A stretch of 64,000 bases of DNA from Pseudonocardia cypriaca (GTDB lineage: Bacteria; Actinomycetota; Actinomycetes; Mycobacteriales; Pseudonocardiaceae). The stretch lies in contig NZ_VFPH01000002.1 of the NCBI RefSeq assembly GCF_006717045.1, forward strand, positions 2,356,001 through 2,420,000, given 5' to 3'. Positions 59,262 to 64,000 of the stretch are shown piece by piece; position 1 is the first letter of the stretch; every line of letters starts with the position of its first letter. The notes below the pieces were generated by a model. It was not told the origin of the DNA. It ran no database searches and worked only from the letters and a program-made list of their open reading frames with translations. The translations under genes were made by a program, and so were the position numbers.

Positions 59262-59333
59262 AGCTCCTGGACCTACCGTGTCCGCGACTTTCGCGGGCAT
59301 GGTCCTGCACACACCGACGAGGAGGTGAGCGCG

Positions 59334-59390
59334 GTGCCGACGGCACCCGGATGCAGTAGTCGCCGCGTTCCCGACACGGTGACTGGCTGA
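59334..59390 (+). promoter_or_regulatory. Putative 18-residue leader peptide in the corA 5' leader
   Basis: GTG 59334 to TGA 59388-59390 encodes MPTAPGCSSRRVPDTVTG, with GAGGAGG 8 bases upstream. A hairpin GGTGCC-GAC-GGCACC (59333-59347) covers the start codon, and a second stem CGGTCGGG/CCCGACCG (59400-59407 with 59449-59456) lies just upstream of the corA ribosome-binding site. Leader peptides regulate corA and mgtA in enterobacteria; here the role is inferred from position. Confidence 0.5.
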
Positions 59391-59474
59391 CGGTCTCCCC
59401 GGTCGGGACGCGATCTCCACGCGCGCCGCGAGCTCTGCTCCGCGCGACCCCGACCGATCTCTCGGAGGTACGCC

Positions 59475-60566
59475 GTGCCGCCCCTGTCCGCCCTCCGCCC
59501 CGCCATCCGCGCCCACCGCCAGGTGCGCCGGGACACCGTGCTGTCGACCAAGCTGCGCGTTCCGATCTCGGCCTACGTCGTCGACTGCGCGGTGTACGCC
59601 GACGGGAAGCGGCTGCCCGGGCGCTTCACGCACGAGCGCGCACTCGCCGAGGTTCGCGAGCGCAACGACGCCTTCGTCTGGATCGGGCTGCACGAGCCGG
59701 ACGAGGAGCAGATCACCGGCATCGCCGACATCTTCGGGCTGCACGAGCTGGCCGTCGAGGACGCGGTGCACGCCCACCAGCGCCCCAAGCTGGAGCGCTA
59801 CGACGACATGCTGTTCATGGTGCTCAAGACCGTCTGCTACCGCGGGCGGCCGGAGGAGGGCGCCGAGCACGAGATCGTCGAGACCGGCGAGGTCATGGTG
59901 TTCCTCGGCCCCGACTTCGTGATCACGGTCCGCCACGGCGACCACTCCTCGCTGCGCGATGTCCGCCGCAAGCTCGAGGACGACCCGGAGCAGCTCGCGC
60001 TCGGCCCCGCCGCGGTGCTGCACGCCATCGCCGACCACGTCGTGGACAGCTACCTCGAGGTCACCGCGGCAATCGAGGACGACATCGAGGAGATGGAGAC
60101 CCAGGTCTTCGCGCCGCGGTCGAGCCCCGACTCCGAGCAGATCTACGTCATGAAGCGCGAGGTGCTCGAGCTGAAGCGCGCCGTGGTCCCGCTCGGGGCG
60201 CCGGTGCGCAAGCTCACGGAGGGCTACAGCTCGCTCGTGCCGCACGACGTGCGGTCGTACTTCCGCGACGTCGACGACCACCTCGTGACCGTCACCGAGC
60301 GGATCGCGGGCTTCAACGAGCTGCTCTCGACTCTGATCGACGCTGCGCTCGCCAAGATCACGCTTCGGCAGAACACCGACATGCGCAAGATCTCGGCGTA
60401 CGTCGCGATCATCTCGGTCCCGACGATGATCGCCGGGATATACGGGATGAACTTCGACTACATGCCCGAGCTCGGCTGGACCTACGGCTATCCGACGGTC
60501 CTGCTCGTGATCGTCGTCAGCTGTCTCACCCTGTTCAGGGTGTTCCGCCGCAACCAGTGGCTCTGA
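59475..60566 (+). CDS. corA: CorA-family Mg2+/divalent cation transporter
   Basis: A 363-residue channel. The long cytoplasmic N-terminal domain ends with SYFRDVDDHLVTVTERIAGFNELL, and two transmembrane helices follow: YVAIISVPTMIAGIYGMNF and TYGYPTVLLVIVVSCLTLF. The GMN signature is at YGMNFDYMPEL. GTG 59475 has the ribosome-binding site CGGAGG upstream. The 244-bp upstream gap holds a probable leader peptide. Homologues form pentameric channels for Mg2+, Co2+ or Ni2+; the exact ion is not readable here. Confidence 0.93.
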   Translation: MPPLSALRPAIRAHRQVRRDTVLSTKLRVPISAYVVDCAVYADGKRLPGRFTHERALAEVRERNDAFVWIGLHEPDEEQITGIADIFGLHELAVEDAVHAHQRPKLERYDDMLFMVLKTVCYRGRPEEGAEHEIVETGEVMVFLGPDFVITVRHGDHSSLRDVRRKLEDDPEQLALGPAAVLHAIADHVVDSYLEVTAAIEDDIEEMETQVFAPRSSPDSEQIYVMKREVLELKRAVVPLGAPVRKLTEGYSSLVPHDVRSYFRDVDDHLVTVTERIAGFNELLSTLIDAALAKITLRQNTDMRKISAYVAIISVPTMIAGIYGMNFDYMPELGWTYGYPTVLLVIVVSCLTLFRVFRRNQWL

Positions 60567-60582
60567 GCTCTAGCCTGACGAC

Positions 60583-61557
60583 GTGAAGACCGGTCCGCTC
60601 CGCCTGCTCCGGCGTCCGGCGTGGTCCGACCAGCGACCGACGTGGGCCGACGCCAAGCCCGGGGTCATCCGGGCCGCCCTGCGTCGCGCACTGGAGCGCC
60701 CGACCGGCGGCTGGTACGTGCTCGCCGCCAGCCGCGAGGTGCGGCCGGGGCGGGCGTTCGGTCGTGTCGTCGCCGGGCGCGAGATCGTGGCGTGGCGGGA
60801 CGAGGCAGGCGCCATCCACGCCGGCCCTGGCGCGTGCCCCCACCTCGGAGCCGCGTTGTGCGACGCCCCCGTGCACCAGGGCCGGGTCGTGTGCCGGTGG
60901 CACGGGCTCGCGCTCGGCGCCGACGGCAGGCCCGGGTGGCGCCCGCTGCCGGCCCACGACGACGGGGTGTTGGCCTGGGTCCGGCTCGACGAGCCGGGCA
61001 TCGACCCGACCGACGCCCCGATCCTCGGGCCGCGCCCACCTGCCGACCGCAGCGTGCCGGCCGTCGCCACCGTGATCGGCCGCTGCGAGCCGCAGGACGT
61101 GGTCGCCAACCGGCTCGACCCGTGGCACGGCGCCTGGTTCCACCCCTACTCGTTCACGGCGCTGCGGGTGCTGAGCGCACCGCCGATCGACTGCCCGCCC
61201 ACCGAGGACCGCTTTCTCGTCGAGGTGACGTTCACGGTCGGGAAGCATCTGGGCGTACCGGTGCACGCCGAGTTCACCTGCCCCGACGCCCGCACGGTGA
61301 CCATGTGCATCGTCGACGGCGAGGGCACCGGATCAGTGGTCGAAACCCATGCCACGCCGCTGCGGCCGGGCCCGGACGGCCTGCCCCGCACCGCCGTCAT
61401 CGAGGCGGTGGTGGCGCACTCCGACCGTCCGGGCTTCGGCCACGCACGGCGCGTCGCCGCGGCGTTGCGCCCCCTGATGGGCGCGGCCGCGCGACGGCTG
61501 TGGCGCGACGACATCGCCTACGCCGAGCGCCGCTACGAGGTGCGCTCCCCCCGCTGA
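60583..61557 (+). CDS. Rieske [2Fe-2S] protein (DUF5914-type)
   Basis: A 324-residue protein. The Rieske site is GACPHLGAALCD paired with VCRWHGLAL (C-x-H and C-x2-H). The C-terminal half (from ATVIGRCEPQDVVANRLDPWHGAWFHPYS) is the DUF5914 type, found with carotenoid or terpenoid oxidation genes. No partner reductase is nearby. GTG 60583 starts it, 16 bp after corA. The convergent EamA gene overlaps the end by 25 bp. Confidence 0.82.
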   Translation: MKTGPLRLLRRPAWSDQRPTWADAKPGVIRAALRRALERPTGGWYVLAASREVRPGRAFGRVVAGREIVAWRDEAGAIHAGPGACPHLGAALCDAPVHQGRVVCRWHGLALGADGRPGWRPLPAHDDGVLAWVRLDEPGIDPTDAPILGPRPPADRSVPAVATVIGRCEPQDVVANRLDPWHGAWFHPYSFTALRVLSAPPIDCPPTEDRFLVEVTFTVGKHLGVPVHAEFTCPDARTVTMCIVDGEGTGSVVETHATPLRPGPDGLPRTAVIEAVVAHSDRPGFGHARRVAAALRPLMGAAARRLWRDDIAYAERRYEVRSPR

Positions 61558-62453
61558 CCCGGCGCCGCCCGCCGGGGGACACCGGCCGTCAGCACCAGCG
61601 CGCCGCAGAGGAGCAGGCCGCCCGCGATCCCGGACGCGCCCAGCCGATCGCCGAGCAGCACGGCCGACAGCACCGCCGACGTCACGGGCTCGAGCAGCGC
61701 CATCAGCACGCCCACCCCGGCCGCGGCGGTGCGCAGCCCGCGGAAGTAGCAGGTGTAGGCCACGGCGGTGGGCACGAGCCCGAACGCGAGCAGCAGCCCG
61801 AACGCGGTCGGCGTGGGGGCGAAGGCGAGTCCCGAGGTCGTCACGGCGAGCGGAGCCAGCAACGCGCCGCCGACCGTGAACCCGATGCCGGTGGTCGTCA
61901 TGGCGTCGAGGCTGGGAACGGGACGGGCGCCCAGCAGCGACATCACGGTGAACCCCGCCGCCGCGACCAGGGCGAACGCGGCGCCTGCCACCACCGCCCC
62001 CGCCGACGGGCCACCGTCGGCCGGGACCCCGACGAGCAGCACGAGACCGCAGAGCGCCAGCCCGACGGCGACGAGTCCGCGGCGGTCGGCGGAGCGCGGC
62101 CGCGCGATCAGCACGAGCACCGGTGACGATCCGATGGTCACCAGCGTGGCCACGCTCACCGAGGTGAACGACACGGCCGTGAAGTACGCGACCTGGAACA
62201 GGGCCGCCAGCGCTCCGACGGCGGCGATGCGGGCCCACGCGGTTCTCGACCGCGGCAGGGGCGCCCCCTTGACCAGGAGATACGCGACGAGGAGCAGGCC
62301 GCCGACGGCCAGCCGGTAGGTCGCGACCGCAGCCGCGGAGAGCCCGGTGGCATCACCGAGCATGCGGCCGAACAGGCCGCCGGTCCCCCAGAGGATCCCG
62401 GCGGCGACGAGGAAGGACACCCCGGAGGACGGGGTGGTGCGAACGATGGACAC
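61533..62453 (-). CDS. EamA/DMT-family transporter
   Basis: A 306-residue inner-membrane exporter with ten hydrophobic helices in two EamA repeats: FLVAAGILWGTGGLFGRML, VATYRLAVGGLLLVAYLLV and, in the second half, FALVAAAGFTVMSLLGARP, YTCYFRGLRTAAAGVGVLMALLEPVTSAVL. GTG 62453. The upstream leader encodes a short Pro-rich peptide and two stems, suggesting control by attenuation (see 62557-62589). The exported compound is not known. Confidence 0.87.
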   Translation of the reverse strand: MSIVRTTPSSGVSFLVAAGILWGTGGLFGRMLGDATGLSAAAVATYRLAVGGLLLVAYLLVKGAPLPRSRTAWARIAAVGALAALFQVAYFTAVSFTSVSVATLVTIGSSPVLVLIARPRSADRRGLVAVGLALCGLVLLVGVPADGGPSAGAVVAGAAFALVAAAGFTVMSLLGARPVPSLDAMTTTGIGFTVGGALLAPLAVTTSGLAFAPTPTAFGLLLAFGLVPTAVAYTCYFRGLRTAAAGVGVLMALLEPVTSAVLSAVLLGDRLGASGIAGGLLLCGALVLTAGVPRRAAPGQRGERTS

Positions 62454-62494
62454 GGGTGCACGCGCTCCTGCGACGTAGGAAAGGGGTCGCTGAA

Positions 62495-62589
62495 GCGGGG
62501 CCGATCAGGCCCGGGAAGATCCGCCCGCCTGGCGGGCGGCGACGTGGACGGCCCCGCTAGGAGTGGGGCGGCGGGGTGATCGGGTACAT
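62495..62589 (-). promoter_or_regulatory. Leader with MYPITPPPHS peptide and nested stems upstream of the EamA gene
   Basis: On the minus strand ATG 62589 to TAG 62557 encodes MYPITPPPHS. Directly after its stop a 9-bp stem (62549-62557 paired with 62495-62503; GCGGGGCCG/CGGCCCCGC) encloses a second perfect hairpin (CCGCCCGCC/GGCGGGCGG, 62521-62539). The short ORF just before a large stem is the layout of ribosome-mediated attenuation. The ribosome-binding site of the peptide is weak (GGGTGGGGG, about 9 bases upstream). Confidence 0.5.
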
Positions 62590-62620
62590 CCGGTGCACGC
62601 CCCCACCCTACCGGCCGTGC

Positions 62621-63229
62621 TCAGGGCTGAATCGGGGCGAGCGCCCGCCGCCAGTGCTCGGTGACCGACCGCCGCAACCGTTCGGTGTCGGCGGCCCCCG
62701 GATCGAGCAGCCGTTGCAGCCCGATCCCGCGGAGCTGCCCGACGATCGCGACGGCGACCTCCTCGGGCACGGCATCGGGGTGGATGGTGCCGTCGCTCGT
62801 TCCGGCTGCGACGTCCTCGCGCAGGTCGGCGCGGAACGCCTCGTCCCGCTCGCGGAAGATCGGGGCGAGCTCCGACGCGGTCGCGGCCTCCGCCCACAGC
62901 AGGAGGAACGCCCGGTTCAGCACGCCCACCTCGCCGAGCGCCCCGATGTACCCGTCGATCAGCCGCAGGAGCCGTTCCCGACCGGGTGGCAGATCGGCCA
63001 GCCCGGGCACGAACCCGGTCTGGGTCGTACGCGCGAGGCGTTCCAGGAGCGCCTGCTTGGACCCGAAGTGGTGGCTCACGAGCCCCCGGCTGTATCCGGC
63101 CCGCTCGCTGACGCGGGCCAGCGTCAGCGAGCGCACGCCCTGTTCCACGACCAGTTCGGCGGCGGCGTGGAGCAACGCGGCCTCGGCCTGGTCACGGCGC
63201 TGCTTCTGGGTGCGGCGGGCGGTGGTCAC
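62621..63229 (-). CDS. TetR-family regulator
   Basis: A 202-residue regulator. HTH: ALLHAAAELVVEQGVRSLTLARVSERAGYSRGLVSHHFGSKQALLERLA. The ligand domain contains RAFLLLWAEAATASELAP, a common effector-pocket pattern. GTG 63229 is preferred over TTG 63247. It is divergent from the DUF1330 gene, 77 bp away, and 167 bp upstream of the EamA gene. Confidence 0.87.
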   Translation of the reverse strand: MTTARRTQKQRRDQAEAALLHAAAELVVEQGVRSLTLARVSERAGYSRGLVSHHFGSKQALLERLARTTQTGFVPGLADLPPGRERLLRLIDGYIGALGEVGVLNRAFLLLWAEAATASELAPIFRERDEAFRADLREDVAAGTSDGTIHPDAVPEEVAVAIVGQLRGIGLQRLLDPGAADTERLRRSVTEHWRRALAPIQP

Positions 63230-63306
63230 GATGCGAGCATACAACAAACTGGTCGTTCAGCCAACAAGTGTGCAATGCTGGGGTGGTTGCCGACGAGGAG
63301 GATCCG

Positions 63307-63681
63307 ATGATCGAAGTGGATGAGCGCGCCGTGGATGCCATGCTGGCCGAGGACCCGGGTGGTCCCGTCGTGATGCTGAACCTGCTGCGGTTCCGCCCGG
63401 ACGGCGGCCGGGACAGCTACCGGCGCTACGCCGAGGCGCTCGGCCCGGCGATCAACGCCCGGTACGGGGTGCAGGTGGAGTACCTGGGTGACGCGGGGCG
63501 CGCGCTGGTGGCCGAGGACGGGCAGGCCTGGGACATGGTCCTGCTGGTCCGCTACCCGAGCCGCCAGGCGTTCGCCGACATGCTGCGCGACCCCGAGTAC
63601 CGCACGGCGTCCCGGTTGCGCAGCGAGGCGCTGGTGGAGTCGGTCCTGCAGCCGACGGTGCCGCTGAGCGGCCTGGTCTGA
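63307..63681 (+). CDS. DUF1330 family protein
   Basis: A 124-residue ferredoxin-like fold protein. GPVVMLNLLRFRPDGGRDSYRRYAEALGP and WDMVLLVRYPSRQAFADMLRDPEYR match the DUF1330 family, whose function is unknown. ATG 63307 has GAGGAGG at ideal distance. Divergent from the TetR gene, so it may be its target. Confidence 0.82.
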   Translation: MIEVDERAVDAMLAEDPGGPVVMLNLLRFRPDGGRDSYRRYAEALGPAINARYGVQVEYLGDAGRALVAEDGQAWDMVLLVRYPSRQAFADMLRDPEYRTASRLRSEALVESVLQPTVPLSGLV

Positions 63682-63684
63682 GCC

Positions 63685-64000
63685 TCAGGCAGGCGGCTTC
63701 GTCATGTCGATGCCTTCGGCCGGTGTGATCGCTTCCGGGTCGATGTCCGCCGCGGCGGCAGGGGCGGCCGTGGCAGCAGTCGGGTCGGGCGGTCGCCTGC
63801 CGAGGAACGTGTGCACGATGTGCTGCTGCCAGCCCGGGACCGTCTGCACCCGGATGTCCTCGAAGCCGGCCGAGATGAGGCGCCCGGTGAGGGCCTTGAT
63901 GCCGTCGAACTGCAGCGCGCTGCGCCACAGGTAGCGGTAGAGGTCGGTGGAGCCGGCGCGGATTCGCGCCATGGGGATGATCACGCCCCAGCAGACCATC
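63685..64000 (-). CDS. Class I SAM-dependent methyltransferase, C-terminal part
   Basis: Minus-strand gene continuing beyond the right edge. The visible C-terminal 105 residues contain GVIIPMARIRAGSTDLYRYLWRS, LTGRLISAGFEDIRVQT and HIVHTFLGRRP, a pattern of UbiE/Coq5-type methyltransferases, followed by an Ala/Pro tail. The SAM-binding motif lies outside the window. Confidence 0.6.
   Translation of the reverse strand, partial: MVCWGVIIPMARIRAGSTDLYRYLWRSALQFDGIKALTGRLISAGFEDIRVQTVPGWQQHIVHTFLGRRPPDPTAATAAPAAAADIDPEAITPAEGIDMTKPPA

Noticed and set aside
59231..59474. M-box (Mg2+) riboswitch upstream of corA
   Set aside because: The conserved AGGTGAGGCTCCT and GCTGCTGCC blocks are missing; the short ORF with stems is a better description.
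1..64000. tRNA, rRNA or mobile element genes
   Set aside because: No tRNA T-arm/anticodon set, rRNA segment, transposase or terminal inverted repeat with target duplication was recognised by eye; a covariance-model scan would be needed to be sure.

Overview
The window is about 74 percent GC, tightly packed, and rich in GTG and TTG starts, ATGA/GTGA overlaps and leaderless promoters. These traits point to a filamentous actinobacterium. AdnAB, MoeZ, DUF3107, NnaR and DUF5914-type genes, with the codon usage, best fit Pseudonocardiaceae, probably Pseudonocardia or a close relative. This assignment is inference; no rRNA or other marker gene is present. I saw no tRNA, rRNA, CRISPR array, transposase or phage gene.

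Backbone: the gene order follows the Mycobacterium tuberculosis stretch Rv3200c to Rv3212: K+ channel, adnB, adnA, LipV-like hydrolase, alkyltransferase-like protein, TIGR02569 protein, moeZ, TetR, DUF3107, ferritin-like protein, rhlE-type helicase and PQQ-like protein. Lineage-specific blocks interrupt it. Left to right: (1) 1-2878, the end of a xylose operon (xylA, xylB, ROK regulator). (2) 2885-5807, a DUF5666 membrane protein divergent from a two-component system across a dyad operator. (3) 5785-18535, K+ channel, enoyl-reductase-like protein, GNAT, DUF1697, a MerR pair, then adnB and adnA split by a GH16 lipoprotein gene. (4) 18582-19647, lipV-like and ATL genes. (5) 19650-29494, a complete nitrate assimilation block read leftwards (NarK transporter, molybdopterin nitrate reductase, NasB-like flavoprotein, NirB, NirD, NnaR-type HemD/HTH regulator, sirohydrochlorin chelatase), with GlnR-like boxes upstream of its two transcription units.

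(6) 29621-36028, the TIGR02569 kinase-like protein, a roughly 1300-residue zinc-finger/transmembrane/acidic-repeat protein of unknown function, and moeZ. (7) 36077-39099, a hydrolase, a P1B-type ATPase-like protein that has lost every catalytic motif, and TetR. (8) 39106-40976, a second ClpP pair with a good ClgR-type box, and two tiny genes. (9) 40994-46327, an SDR/AurF-like diiron oxygenase/CPBP/hydrolase operon divergent from its likely TetR regulator, plus DUF4873 and a membrane protein. (10) 46380-50761, DUF3107, ferritin-like protein, DEAD-box helicase, PQQ-like protein. (11) 50794-64000, accessory metabolism: DUF2236, RecB-type nuclease, PHP phosphoesterase, bPH2 protein, Nudix, ArsR with a membrane-anchored hydrolase, TetR with a flavin monooxygenase, MaoC, CorA, a Rieske protein, EamA exporter, TetR, DUF1330 and the end of a methyltransferase.

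The most unusual items are the acidic-repeat protein (30569-34504), the P-type pseudo-ATPase (37236-38429), probable leader-peptide control upstream of corA and of the EamA gene, the GH16 gene inserted between adnA and adnB, and the sign that the CPBP gene was inserted into the AurF operon. Calls rest on reading the translations; no database search was run.
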